In this document: positions 19,286 to 28,429 of the stretch, piece after piece | Numbering within the stretch: the first letter of the stretch is position 1 | Layout of the letters: the number at the start of each line of letters is the position of its first letter | Source of the DNA: Mycolicibacterium madagascariense | GTDB lineage: Bacteria; Actinomycetota; Actinomycetes; Mycobacteriales; Mycobacteriaceae | Direction of reading: 5' to 3' | Assembly (NCBI RefSeq): GCF_010729665.1 | Contig: NZ_AP022610.1 | Coordinates: forward strand, 1,612,001-1,676,000 | Length of the DNA: 64,000 nt | Notes under the pieces: generated by a model | What the model was told of the DNA's origin: nothing | The model's database searches: none | The model's input: the letters and a program-made list of their open reading frames with translations, nothing else | Translations under genes and position numbers: made by a program

Positions 19286-20479
19286 TCACGGTTCCGTCGC
19301 GCGTCGCCCCGGTGGTGACTCGTCGGTGAGCTCGGCGAGGTCGTCGCAGGGGTCGCGGTGCCATTCGCCCAAGGGATCGGGGTAGGTGTGCCATTCGTTC
19401 GGCGCGTCCATCTCCCGGTCGGTCAGCAGGGCGCCGTGCAGTGCGGAGACGATCTGGTCCGGGTCGGCGCCACACACCAGGATCGTCATCGAGGTGTGCC
19501 GGTCACCGTGCTCCTCGGTCCACAGCAGGTCCGCGAGCGCTCGTCGCTGGGGACTGACGTAGGCCAGTTCGGACGGGGTCATCGCGGCGAGCCACGTCCC
19601 TGCGGTGTCCATGCGCAGCCCGCCGCCGGCGGATTGCAACCACATCGCCTGCGAGGACTGGGTCGCCAACCACAGCCTGCCCCGGCTGCGCACCACCCCC
19701 TCCAGGAGCAGGTCGATGGCGGCGTGCAGGCGTTGCGGGTGGAACGGCCGTGCTGCCGTGAACTCGACCAGTCGCACGGCCCCGTCGGCGCCGAGGACGG
19801 GTTGCCCGGCCAGCAGCGGGTCGTGGGGACCGTCGCTGCGCCCGCGTCGGGCATCGGGTTCGAGGTTCGCCAGCGCCATCTCGACGCGGTCCACGCCGAC
19901 GGTCAGCCGGGCCCGGGGTGCGAGCCTGCGCAACACCGCCAGCGTCGCCGGATCGGGAATGGTCGGAACCAGGACGTCGGCGAACTCGGCCTGACCCACC
20001 ACCACCTGGGCCACGGTCCGGCCATCGGACAATTCCTCGTCATCGAGCGCCTGGGTCAGCCACTGGTACCCGTCGACGGTGGTGATGACGCCCGTGACCT
20101 GGACGTCGCGCGCCGCGGGTCCGTCCACGTAGCCGGGTCCGACCCTCACTGCGACGTGATTGATCGCCCAGCAGATGGGCTCGGGTTCCAGCCAGGGGGC
20201 CAACCGCACGACGATCCGGTCGACGTCGTCGCGCCGGTGCAGCAGACGCAACAGGATCAGGAGGTCGTTGCGCACCGTGCAGGCGACGCACCCGTGGGCC
20301 AGTTCGAGCGCCGTCTCGACGGTGTCGACTACCCCGTCGCGCAGGGTGACCACTCGGCGCCGCACGACGTGCCCGTCGAAGACGTGCTCGACGACGAGTG
20401 TGCCCGGCTGCTGCAGCAGCGCACCCGTCACCGCGTCGGTGTCGCCCTGGCCCGCCGTCAGCACCACCGGAGTGCGCAC
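19286..20479 (-). CDS. mrf: MRF-type ribosome hibernation factor (CobW/COG0523-like)
   Basis: A 397-residue relative of CobW-type G3E GTPases, matching the mycobacterial MRF group (Rv0106-like), which recruits the hibernation factor MPY to ribosomes in zinc starvation. It has the metal-binding motif CVAC (Cys64, Cys67) in HGCVACTVRNDLL and a C-terminal CobW-C-like region (RPFHPQRLHAAIDLLLEGVVRSRGRLWLA). The P-loop site reads LTAGQGDTDAV, without the GKS/T of a working GTPase. GTG 20479 is chosen for its GAGGAGG ribosome site. A Zur-like palindrome lies 67 bases upstream, so zinc should repress it. Confidence 0.87.
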   Translation of the reverse strand: MRTPVVLTAGQGDTDAVTGALLQQPGTLVVEHVFDGHVVRRRVVTLRDGVVDTVETALELAHGCVACTVRNDLLILLRLLHRRDDVDRIVVRLAPWLEPEPICWAINHVAVRVGPGYVDGPAARDVQVTGVITTVDGYQWLTQALDDEELSDGRTVAQVVVGQAEFADVLVPTIPDPATLAVLRRLAPRARLTVGVDRVEMALANLEPDARRGRSDGPHDPLLAGQPVLGADGAVRLVEFTAARPFHPQRLHAAIDLLLEGVVRSRGRLWLATQSSQAMWLQSAGGGLRMDTAGTWLAAMTPSELAYVSPQRRALADLLWTEEHGDRHTSMTILVCGADPDQIVSALHGALLTDREMDAPNEWHTYPDPLGEWHRDPCDDLAELTDESPPGRRATEP

Positions 20480-20545
20480 GCAAGTCCTCCTCGATCGGAA
20501 ACGATGGTCATGAACGCGGTCCTCACGGTACCGTCCAAATACGGT

Positions 20546-20570
20546 CTTGTCGAAAATCATTTTCATCAAG
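20546..20570 (-). promoter_or_regulatory. Zur-box-like operator upstream of mrf
   Basis: A 25-base inverted repeat: CTTGnnGAAAAT on the left, one central C, and ATTTTCnnCAAG on the right, with complete pairing of the fixed bases. The AT-rich GAAAATnATTTTC core is that of mycobacterial Zur sites, and it lies upstream of a gene type known to be zinc-repressed. Confidence 0.78.
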
Positions 20571-20669
20571 CCTGCTGCGGTGAGGCCGAGCTCGCCACTG
20601 GCTGACCGTCGAACACCTTGTCGCGCAGCATGTTTCATCTGTAAGCCAGCATGTTCACCGCCCGCGCCG

Positions 20670-21509
20670 TCAGCAGCCACACCGGGGATGGCGCTGCCAC
20701 CGCCGGCTGGTGGTCGAGCCCGTACGGACGTCGAACTCCAGGGTCGTGTCCAAGGTGGGGGGTGGCTCACCCGCCTGGCGTGGATCGGCGGACTCGTGCA
20801 CGGCACGGATGACCCGGTCGACCTGGCTCAGGGCCAACGCCGCGGTGCCGAGCATGGTGGCGCGGTCTGCGCTCCCGACGGTGTCGCGCAACTGGGCGGC
20901 CACGGCGGGCCATGCGGCGTCCCGGTCGCTGCGGTAGAGGTCGGCGCACCCGAGGCAACTCGTCAGACCGGGGAGCACCAGCGGCCCGACCAGCCCCGTG
21001 CCGTCGCGCACCCGGACCGGGAGATGCGGTATCCGCGCCGCATGCAGTTCGCCGACGAGGCGCGGGTCGGCGACCAGGTAGTCCGCCAGCACCACGAGAT
21101 CGGTCGTCCCCGGATCGACCCCGTGGGTGAGCCTGCTGTTCTTGACCCTGGCCCCCGAGCACCGCAATGCGCTGGCCAGCAGGTCCGACAGGGGACCGCG
21201 GCCGTGGATGCGGATCGCGGCCGAGCGTCGGTGCGGCGGGGTGTCCGTCGCCAAACCGTTGGCGACGAGCGAGTCGACCAGGGCCGTCACCGACGCTGGG
21301 TCGGCGACACCGCGGTTGCACGCCAACGCGCGCAGTTCGTCGGCCGAGACGCCGGATTGCATGGCGCGCAACAGGTCGGCGAGAGCGGGCGCCGACAACC
21401 CGTCGGGCGGCACCACGAGCATGGCGCGCCGTGGATCCCAGCCCACCTGGACGACGCCGTCGGGCCTGACCAACACCGGCATCGCGGGGTTGAGGGTGTG
21501 CGGTGGCAT
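20670..21509 (-). CDS. E1/ThiF-like protein, cyclodehydratase type (Rv3196-like)
   Basis: A 279-residue protein whose C-terminal half resembles ThiF/E1-like peptide-binding modules of the TOMM cyclodehydratase group (VRVRDGTGLVGPLVLPGLTSCLGCADLYRSDRDAAWP), while the N-terminal half looks like a winged-helix precursor-binding unit. In M. tuberculosis the equivalent gene (Rv3196) stands next to the metalloprotease-like gene, as here. No candidate precursor peptide or azoline-forming partner is visible in the window, so peptide modification is only a family-based guess. Start ATG 21509; no ribosome site is evident. Ends in the unusual tail HPRCGC. Confidence 0.75.
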   Translation of the reverse strand: MPPHTLNPAMPVLVRPDGVVQVGWDPRRAMLVVPPDGLSAPALADLLRAMQSGVSADELRALACNRGVADPASVTALVDSLVANGLATDTPPHRRSAAIRIHGRGPLSDLLASALRCSGARVKNSRLTHGVDPGTTDLVVLADYLVADPRLVGELHAARIPHLPVRVRDGTGLVGPLVLPGLTSCLGCADLYRSDRDAAWPAVAAQLRDTVGSADRATMLGTAALALSQVDRVIRAVHESADPRQAGEPPPTLDTTLEFDVRTGSTTSRRWQRHPRCGC

Positions 21510-21580
21510 GCACCGACTCTGGCACGGATCACGACGTCGGCGCGGCGGTCATCCACAGGGGGCGCCAGCCTGTGGATGAT

Positions 21581-22933
21581 TTACTTCGAGTCGTCCCCGA
21601 AGTCCTTCTCGAGATCGGCGATCGCCTCGTCGATACCGCTGGTGTCGCCGCCGACGACGCGGTCGATGAAGCCCGCGGGCTCGTCCAAATCGTTCGTATC
21701 GGGGAGCAGATCGGGGTGCTGCCACACTGCGTCGCGGGCGTCGGAGCCCGCCGCTTCGGTCAGCCGCCGCCACAGCACCGCGGCCTCACGCAGCTTGCGC
21801 GGACGCAGCTCGAGGCCGACCAGCGTGGCGAACGTCTGCTCGGCAGGACCGCCGGTGGCGCGGCGCCGGCGCAGCGTCTCGCTCAACGCCAACGTGCCGG
21901 GGATTCGATCGCCGAGCGCATCGGTCACGGCGGTCTCCACCCAGCCCTCGATGAGCGCTAGCAACGTCTCGAGCCGTTCCAGGGCCGCCACCTGCTCGGG
22001 CGTCGACTTGGGCTCGAAGATGCCCTGGTTCAGCAGCTGTTCCATCGCCGACGGGTCGGCCAGGGCGGCCGGGTTGAAGCCCTGCGCCAGATCCTGCAGG
22101 CCGCTGGTGTCCACCTTCATGCCGCGCGCGAAGGCCTCGACGGCGCTGAGCAACTGGGTCGACAGCCACGGCACGTGACTGAACAGCCGGTGGTGCGCGG
22201 CTTCCCGCGCGGCCAGGAACATCATGATCTCGCTGCGCGGCTGCTCGAGTCCCTCGGCGAAGGTCTCGATGGCCTCCGGCATGAGGGCGGCTACACCCTT
22301 GGGCCCAAGCGGCAGCCCAATGTCGGTGGAGGTCAACACTTCTCGCGACAGCGTGCCGAGCGCCTGGCCCAGCTGTGAGCCGAACGCCATGCCGCCCATC
22401 TGCGTCATCATCGCCAGCAGCGGACCCGCCATGGCCTTGGCCTCTTCGGGCAGCGCGGAGGCCCATACCGTCGACATCTGCTCGGCTACCGGGTCGCACA
22501 GTCGCTTCCAGGTGGCGAGGGTGTTGTCGAGCCAGTCGCTGGGTGTCCACGCCGCGGTGCTGCTGGCGCCCGAGGGGAGCGGGGTGACGCCGTCGAGCCA
22601 GGTGTCGGCGAGCCGTACCGCGTCGGCCACGGCGTTGCTGGTCTGTTCGGGCACCGGCTTGACGAACCCGATCGAGCTTGACGCCAGCTGCCTGGCGAGG
22701 TCGTAGTTGACGGGGCCGGACTGTCCGCCGCTGGCCATCGTGTTGCCTGCGCCGCTGAACATCTCACCGAGCTTGGAGAAGATCTGGCCGAGGTCCTTCA
22801 TGTCGAATTCGCCACCGCCGAACCCGAACGGGTCCGACGGCGACCCCTTGTTCGGATCCTTCTTGCGGTCGTCTCGGTTGGGGTCGTCTCCCTGACCGTC
22901 TGAGGAGGAGAAGCCGAAGGGCAGGTCAGCCAT
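21581..22933 (-). CDS. zinc-dependent metalloprotease-like protein (DUF2342)
   Basis: A 450-residue protein of the actinobacterial DUF2342/TIGR03624 family (Rv3195-like), annotated as zincin-like but of unknown substrate. The first 50 residues are a low-complexity Gly/Asp/Ser segment (ADLPFGFSSSDGQGDD...). The region ARAAHHRLF-like (AREAAHHRLFSHVPWL, about 225) is the conserved histidine motif; no full HExxH is seen. ATG 22933 fits the conserved MADLPFGF opening; an in-frame GTG at 22951 is possible. It is divergent from the PDZ protease gene with a short shared promoter region. Confidence 0.82.
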   Translation of the reverse strand: MADLPFGFSSSDGQGDDPNRDDRKKDPNKGSPSDPFGFGGGEFDMKDLGQIFSKLGEMFSGAGNTMASGGQSGPVNYDLARQLASSSIGFVKPVPEQTSNAVADAVRLADTWLDGVTPLPSGASSTAAWTPSDWLDNTLATWKRLCDPVAEQMSTVWASALPEEAKAMAGPLLAMMTQMGGMAFGSQLGQALGTLSREVLTSTDIGLPLGPKGVAALMPEAIETFAEGLEQPRSEIMMFLAAREAAHHRLFSHVPWLSTQLLSAVEAFARGMKVDTSGLQDLAQGFNPAALADPSAMEQLLNQGIFEPKSTPEQVAALERLETLLALIEGWVETAVTDALGDRIPGTLALSETLRRRRATGGPAEQTFATLVGLELRPRKLREAAVLWRRLTEAAGSDARDAVWQHPDLLPDTNDLDEPAGFIDRVVGGDTSGIDEAIADLEKDFGDDSK

Positions 22934-23058
22934 GTCGTCAACGGTACTCACCCCACGTCGGCGGCGCGGGGTGGTGGGTCACGCTGAGAGTGAACTCGGC
23001 GTGCCTGGGCGAGCGCAGCGACGGGGTGTCAGCCGAGCGCCCTAATGTAGGCGGCGTG

Positions 23059-24090
23059 ATGGGTGGTGCGAACAGACGCGTCTTGACGCTGGTGGTGGCG
23101 CTGGTGCCGATCGTGATCTTCGGTCTGCTGCTGTCGGTGGTGACGGTGCCGTTCGTGGGTCTCGGTCCCGGTCCGACGTTCAACACGCTCGGCGAGGTCG
23201 AGGGCAAGCAGGTCGTCGACATCAAGGGCACGGACGTGAAGCCGACGTCGGGCCACCTCAACATGACCACCGTCAGCCAGAGCGACGGCCTCACCCTCGG
23301 CCAGGCGCTGCGGCTGTGGATGTCGGGCGACGAGCAGCTGGTGCCGCGCGATCTGGTGTATCCGCCGGACAAGTCGAAGGACGACATCGACAAGGAGAAC
23401 ACCTCGGACTTCAAGCAGTCCGAGGACAGCGCCGAGTACGCGGCACTGGGCTACCTCAAGTACCCGGAGGCCGTGACCGTGCAGAGCGTGACCGATCCCG
23501 GGCCGTCGGCGGGCAAGCTGCAGGACGGTGACGCGATCGACATGGTGAACGACAAGCCCGTCGCCAAGCTCGACCAGTTCACGGCGATCCTCAAGACCAC
23601 CAAGCCCGGCGATCCGCTCGTCGTCGACTACCGCCGCAAGGACGGTTCGCTGGGCACGACGACGATCACGCTCGGCAAGAACGGTGACCGCACATACGGC
23701 TACCTCGGGGTCGGCGTGCTCGACGCGCCGTGGGCGCCGTTCACGATCGACTTCAACCTGGCGAACATCGGCGGCCCGTCGGCGGGGTTGATGTTCAGCC
23801 TCGCGGTGGTGGACAAGCTGACCACTGGCGACCTCAACGGCGGCAAGTTCATCGCGGGAACCGGAACGATCACCGGCGAGGGCAAGGTCGGGCCGATCGG
23901 CGGGATCACCCACAAGATGTACGCGGCCAAGGAGGCAGGCGCGACGGCGTTCCTGGTGCCGGCCGACAATTGCCACGAGGCGAAATCCGCCCACGACGAC
24001 GGTCTGCAGCTGATCAAGGTGAACGACCTAAGCGGCGCGGTCGATGCATTGAAGGCCTATTCGGCCGGTGGCGAACCCCCGCATTGTTGA
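23059..24090 (+). CDS. PDZ-domain Lon-like serine protease, membrane anchored
   Basis: A 343-residue protein (Rv3194c-like). One N-terminal membrane helix (about 9-29, LTLVVALVPIVIFGLLLSVVTV), a PDZ domain (about 125-205, PGPSAGKLQDGDAIDMVND) and a C-terminal Lon-type protease domain. The Ser-Lys dyad is Ser241 in GGPSAGLMFSLAVVD and Lys286 in GGITHKMYAAK, 45 residues apart, close to the 43 of Lon. It lacks the ATPase part of Lon and probably works outside the membrane. Homologous to the family of B. subtilis YlbL. GTG 23056 just before ATG 23059 is an alternative start. Confidence 0.9.
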   Translation: MGGANRRVLTLVVALVPIVIFGLLLSVVTVPFVGLGPGPTFNTLGEVEGKQVVDIKGTDVKPTSGHLNMTTVSQSDGLTLGQALRLWMSGDEQLVPRDLVYPPDKSKDDIDKENTSDFKQSEDSAEYAALGYLKYPEAVTVQSVTDPGPSAGKLQDGDAIDMVNDKPVAKLDQFTAILKTTKPGDPLVVDYRRKDGSLGTTTITLGKNGDRTYGYLGVGVLDAPWAPFTIDFNLANIGGPSAGLMFSLAVVDKLTTGDLNGGKFIAGTGTITGEGKVGPIGGITHKMYAAKEAGATAFLVPADNCHEAKSAHDDGLQLIKVNDLSGAVDALKAYSAGGEPPHC

Positions 24091-24165
24091 GAAGTGGCTC
24101 ACCGGCGGATGCGTAGAGTTATGGCACGTCGAAACGCGGCGTGACTGACCGACTGGAGTTGACGA

Positions 24166-27100
24166 GTGGGGATGCGGCCCGCGGCACGGATGCCGAAGCT
24201 GACTCGACGTAGCCGAATTCTGATCTTCATCGCGCTTGCCGTCGTGGTCCTGTTGCTCATCGGTCCCCGCCTGATCGACACCTACGTCGACTGGCTGTGG
24301 TTCGGCGAGCTCGGTTACCGCTCGGTGTTCACCACCACTCTGGGCACCCGGCTCGTCGTGTTCCTGGTGGCGGCCGCGCTGATCGGGGGCGTGGTGTTCG
24401 CCGCGCTGTCGCTGGCCTACCGCAACCGGCCGGTGTTCGTCCCAACCGCCGGGCCGAACGATCCCGTGGCCCGCTACCGCACGTCGGTGATGGCCCGGCT
24501 CAAGCTGTTCGGCATCGGCATCCCCCTGTTCATCGGGCTGCTCGCGGGCATCGTCGCGCAGACCTACTGGGTGCAGGTGCAGTTGTTCCTGCATGGCGGC
24601 GACTTCGGCGTCACCGATCCGCAGTTCGGCCTCGACCTCGGCTTCTATGCCTTCGATCTGCCGTTCTACCGGTTGGTCCTGAACTTCCTGTTCGTCGCGA
24701 CGTTCCTGGCGCTCATCGCGAACCTGTTGGGGCACTACCTCTTCGGCGGGATCCGGCTCTCGGGTCGCACGGGCGCGCTGAGCCGTTCGGCCCGCGTGCA
24801 GCTCGTCACGCTGGTGGGCACGCTGGTCCTGCTGAAGGCGTTCGCCTACTGGCTGGACCGCTACGAGCTGCTCAGCCACACCCGCGGCGGCAAGCCGTTC
24901 ACCGGCGCCGGCTACACCGACATCAACGCGGTACTGCCCGCGAAGTTGATCCTGCTGGCGATCGCGCTGATCTGCGCGGTGGCGGTCTTCTCCGCCGTGG
25001 TGCTGCGCGATCTGCGCATCCCGGCGATCGGGGTGGTGCTCCTGCTGTTGAGCTCATTGATCGTCGGCGCGGGCTGGCCACTGATCATCGAGCAGTTCAG
25101 CGTCAAACCCAATGCGGCGCAGAAGGAAAGCGAATACATCAGTCGCAGCATCACGGCGACGCGGCAGGCCTACGGCCTGACCGACCGGGACGTCACGTAT
25201 CGCGACTACAGCGGCGACGCCCAGACCACCGCGCAGCAGGTGGCGTCCGACAGGGCGACGACGTCGAACATCCGACTCCTCGACCCCACGATCGTCAGCC
25301 CCGCGTTCACGCAGTTCCAGCAGGGCAAGAACTTCTACCTGTTCCCCGATCAGCTCGCCATCGACCGGTACAACGCACCGGACGGCAGTCTGCGCGACTA
25401 CGTGGTCGCCGCGCGGGAACTGAGTTCCGACCGGTTGATCGACAACCAGCGCGACTGGATCAACCGGCACACCGTCTACACCCACGGCAACGGCTTCATC
25501 GCCTCGCCGGCCAACACCGTCCGCGGCGTCGCCAACGATCCGAACCAGAACGGCGGCTACCCGGAGTTTCTCGCCAGCGTCGTGGGTGCCAATGGCAGTG
25601 TGGTGTCACCGGGTCCCGCGCCGTTGGACCAGCCGCGCATCTACTACGGCCCGGTCATCGCCAACACCGCCGAGGACTATGCGATCGTGGGCAAGAACGG
25701 CCCCGACCGCGAGTACGACTACGAGACCAACACCGAGACGAAGAACTACACCTACGCCGGTAGCGGCGGCGTGCCCATCGGAGACTGGTTGTCGCGGAGC
25801 GTGTTCGCGGCCAAGTTCACCGAGCGGAACTTCTTGTTCTCCAACGTGATCGGGGAGAACAGCCGAATCCTGTTCAACCGCGACCCCGCGCAGCGCGTGC
25901 AGGCGGTGGCGCCGTGGCTGACCACCGACACCAGCGTGTATCCGGCCATCGTCAACAAGCGGATGGTGTGGATCGTCGACGGCTACACGACGCTGGACAA
26001 CTATCCGTACTCCGAGCTGACGTCGCTGTCGTCGGCCACCGCCGACTCGAACGAGGTGGCGCTCAACCGGTTGGCGCTCGACAAGCAGGTGTCCTACATC
26101 CGCAACTCGGTGAAGGCCACCGTCGACGCCTACGACGGCACCGTCACGCTGTATGCGCAGGACGAGAGCGACCCGGTGCTCAAGGCGTGGGAGTCGGTGT
26201 TCCCCGGCACGGTCAAGCCGAAGAGCGACATCAGCCCGGAACTGCAGCAGCACCTGCGCTACCCGGAGGATCTGTTCAAGGTGCAGCGTGCGCTGCTCGC
26301 CAAGTACCACGTGAACGACCCGGTGACGTTCTTCTCGACGTCGGACTTCTGGGACGTCCCGCTCGATCCGAACCCGACGGCCAGCAGCTTCCAGCCGCCG
26401 TACTACATCGTCGCGAAAGACATTGCGTCCAACGATGATTCAGCGTCCTTCCAGCTGACCAGTGCGATGAACAGATTCAGACGGGACTTCCTGGCGGCCT
26501 ACATCAGCGCCAGTTCGGATCCCTCGACGTACGGCAAGATCACCGTCCTGACCATCCCCGGTCAGGTCAACGGTCCCAAGCTGGCCAACAACGCGATCAC
26601 CACTGACACCGCGGTCAGTCAGGACCTCGGCGTCATTGGCCGCGACAATCAGAACCGCATCAGATGGGGCAACCTGCTGACGCTGCCGGTCGCGCAGGGC
26701 GGACTGCTGTACGTGGAGCCGGTGTACGCCTCGCCAGGGGCCAGTGACGCCGCCTCGTCCTATCCGCGTCTGATCCGCGTCGCGATGATGTACAACGACA
26801 AGGTCGGCTACGGGCCCACCGTCCGCGACGCGCTCGACGAGCTGTTCGGTCCGGGCGCGGGCGCCACCGCCACCGGTCCGGCGCCGACGGATCTGCCGGC
26901 TGGACAGCAGGCGCCACCGGCGGGTGCTGCGCCACAGGGCAATGCGCAACAGGCTGCGCCGCCGGGCACCGAGCAGGGTCGGGCCCCGGAGGTGCCGAGC
27001 CCAGTGGCCGCCCCCGGTGGGGCGACGCAGTTGTCGGCCGCGAAAGCAGCTGCGCTGCAACAGGTTCAGACTGCCCTCGACGGCGTGCGACAGGCTCAGC

Positions 27101-27180
27101 AGAGCGGCAACTTCGCCGACTACGGTCGGGCGCTGCAGAACCTCGACGACGCCATGGGCAAGTACCGCGACGCGAAGTAA
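24166..27180 (+). CDS. UPF0182 family membrane protein (Rv3193c-like)
   Basis: A 1004-residue protein of the UPF0182 family. About seven membrane helices fill residues 15-320 (for example [50 protein letters not shown]); the large remainder is predicted extracytoplasmic. Residues about 895-950 are a Pro/Ala/Gln-rich linker, followed by a short coiled-coil-like end ([19 protein letters not shown]). Start GTG 24166 follows the PDZ protease by 75 bases, an arrangement kept in M. tuberculosis. Function unknown. Confidence 0.9.
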   Translation: MGMRPAARMPKLTRRSRILIFIALAVVVLLLIGPRLIDTYVDWLWFGELGYRSVFTTTLGTRLVVFLVAAALIGGVVFAALSLAYRNRPVFVPTAGPNDPVARYRTSVMARLKLFGIGIPLFIGLLAGIVAQTYWVQVQLFLHGGDFGVTDPQFGLDLGFYAFDLPFYRLVLNFLFVATFLALIANLLGHYLFGGIRLSGRTGALSRSARVQLVTLVGTLVLLKAFAYWLDRYELLSHTRGGKPFTGAGYTDINAVLPAKLILLAIALICAVAVFSAVVLRDLRIPAIGVVLLLLSSLIVGAGWPLIIEQFSVKPNAAQKESEYISRSITATRQAYGLTDRDVTYRDYSGDAQTTAQQVASDRATTSNIRLLDPTIVSPAFTQFQQGKNFYLFPDQLAIDRYNAPDGSLRDYVVAARELSSDRLIDNQRDWINRHTVYTHGNGFIASPANTVRGVANDPNQNGGYPEFLASVVGANGSVVSPGPAPLDQPRIYYGPVIANTAEDYAIVGKNGPDREYDYETNTETKNYTYAGSGGVPIGDWLSRSVFAAKFTERNFLFSNVIGENSRILFNRDPAQRVQAVAPWLTTDTSVYPAIVNKRMVWIVDGYTTLDNYPYSELTSLSSATADSNEVALNRLALDKQVSYIRNSVKATVDAYDGTVTLYAQDESDPVLKAWESVFPGTVKPKSDISPELQQHLRYPEDLFKVQRALLAKYHVNDPVTFFSTSDFWDVPLDPNPTASSFQPPYYIVAKDIASNDDSASFQLTSAMNRFRRDFLAAYISASSDPSTYGKITVLTIPGQVNGPKLANNAITTDTAVSQDLGVIGRDNQNRIRWGNLLTLPVAQGGLLYVEPVYASPGASDAASSYPRLIRVAMMYNDKVGYGPTVRDALDELFGPGAGATATGPAPTDLPAGQQAPPAGAAPQGNAQQAAPPGTEQGRAPEVPSPVAAPGGATQLSAAKAAALQQVQTALDGVRQAQQSGNFADYGRALQNLDDAMGKYRDAK

Positions 27181-27422
27181 GTCCGTGGGGTCGGTGTCGG
27201 CAGGTCCCGCGGTGGGGTCGTGTTCAGGGCTCTCGTAGTGGGTCGGCCGGGGCGTCGAGGCGTCGACGGGGACACGCAGAATTCACGCCTGCCCGCCGGC
27301 GCTTCCAGGCCCTTGCACGGTCTGCGAGGCCGCCGCGTGGTGCCCTCGAATCGGCGTCCGCAGGGCGCTGAGCACGCGATTTGGAGCTGTGCCGCGTGCT
27401 CGGTAACCTAGTGTTCACCCGT

Positions 27423-27496
27423 CGCGGGGTGGAGCAGCTCGGTAGCTCGCTGGGCTCATAACCCAGAGGTCGCAGGTTCGAATCCTGTCCCCGCTA
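27423..27496 (+). tRNA. initiator tRNA-Met (CAT)
   Basis: The cloverleaf is complete: acceptor stem GCGGGG with CCCCGC, D arm AGCAGCTCGGTAGCT, anticodon loop CTCATAA with CAT, and T arm GCAGGTTCGAATCCTGT. Initiator marks are the unpaired first position (C1 with U72) and the three G:C pairs closing the anticodon stem (GGG...CCC). CCA is not encoded. It is the last element in line with the M. tuberculosis gene order and is followed by a degenerate integrase. Confidence 0.95.
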
Positions 27497-27506
27497 CTAA
27501 AGTGAG

Positions 27507-27539
27507 ACGGCCCTCGGAGATCTCTCCGGGGGCCGTTTT
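27507..27539 (+). terminator. intrinsic terminator after tRNA-Met
   Basis: A long hairpin, ACGGCC...CGGAGA with TCTCCG...GGCCGT (27507-27535), contains one small internal mismatch and is followed by TTTT (27536-27539). It ends 11 bases after the tRNA starts to fold off and forms a classical Rho-independent terminator. Confidence 0.85.
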
Positions 27540-27574
27540 CATATTTCTGTCGACGGATTCAGGGACACGGGCTT

Positions 27575-28290
27575 TTAGACCTGCAGCGCGCAGAGACGCC
27601 GCTGCCCGCCCCGCTGCGGCGCGTCCTTCACGCGACGTTGGCTTGGGTCTCCGAGAAGAACCATCGTGGCGTGACCGATGCGGTCACCGACCACCCTGGG
27701 GTTGACGCCGGCCTTGAGAGCCGCCGCGGCGTGCGAATGCATAGTGCGCGCTTGCGTCCTGATTTCTTCTTTAGACCCGAAGGGCCCGACCGTCACGCGG
27801 TCTGTGGAGATCGTGTGGTCGGCGTTCTTGGTCTTGCCGCCGTTTTCCTTACGCAGGCGCCCTTTTACGACGGCCGAGTTGTGGGGCGCGGTGATATCGC
27901 CGGTCTCAAGGTCCACCGATGGCCGCTTGAGCCCGCCTCGCCGCGCGAAGTCCGCGGTCAGTCGACACGGAGCTGCGGGGCGGCTGCCCTTGATCGCGGC
28001 GAGAAAGCGTTGAACACCGTGGTGGTTCACACGTGTCGCCGAGTTCGGGCGACCTTGGGTGTCCGGACGTTGCTTGCCGGGTCGTCGTGACTACTTTGAG
28101 GGCGACGGTGTCGACGAACGCGCGGTGGAGCCTCGCGTGGACTCTGAGAACCTCTCAGGTGTCAGCTCCAGCAGCACCGTCTCCAGGACCACCCCGGATT
28201 GGTAGCGCCGGACCGCCGCTCGCACTGCGTGTAGTCGTGGTGCCGCACGATGTCGTACCCGGAAAGGCGGCACGTAAGCCTTGGGCCCGT
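27575..28290 (-). pseudogene. degenerate tyrosine integrase next to tRNA-Met
   Basis: Several reading frames on this strand hold pieces of one phage-type tyrosine recombinase, broken by frameshifts and stops. In order: an N-terminal piece with SGYDIVRHH and LLELTPERF; then NVRTPKVARTRR; then, from about 28020 down, VQRFLAAIKGSR, a damaged RRGEALGL-like arginine motif, DVDLETGDI-like SVDLETGDI, KTKNADHTIS, and the C-terminal ALKAGVNPRVVGDRIGHA (the HxxR/RLGH region). The final tyrosine motif is not recognisable. It lies within 80 bases of the tRNA gene, pointing to an old integration at the tRNA 3' end. Bases 28291-28397 hold no gene that I can see. Confidence 0.8.
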
Positions 28291-28397
28291 CATGTGCAAC
28301 GGGCTCGCTGGCGAGCCATATGAATCCATAGCGCGCCAGAGGGCCGTAGCTCTCAATGGGCCGGTCGGCGAGCCTAAGTCGTCCCGCGAACCTGTTG

Positions 28398-28422
28398 CAA
28401 CTGACCAGTCAGTTGTTATGCT
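28398..28422 (+). promoter_or_regulatory. palindromic operator and -10 box of the SDR gene at 28430
   Basis: CAACTGACCAGTCAGTTG (28398-28415) is a palindrome with 8-bp arms and a two-base centre. One base later comes the -10 hexamer TATGCT (28417-28422), with the start codon 7 bases on, so the transcript is probably leaderless. The same palindrome with the same spacing precedes the TetR gene at 31275. Confidence 0.82.
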
Positions 28423-28429
28423 CCTGGGC

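Noticed and set aside
20547..22178. Plus-strand open frame opposite the E1-like and DUF2342 genes.
   Set aside because: It starts within the Zur-like palindrome and has no domain; antisense shadow.
27484..28397. Second copy of the tRNA-Met 3' end that would mark an attachment site.
   Set aside because: No convincing repeat was found by eye near the integrase remnant or in the accessory block; needs a computed search.
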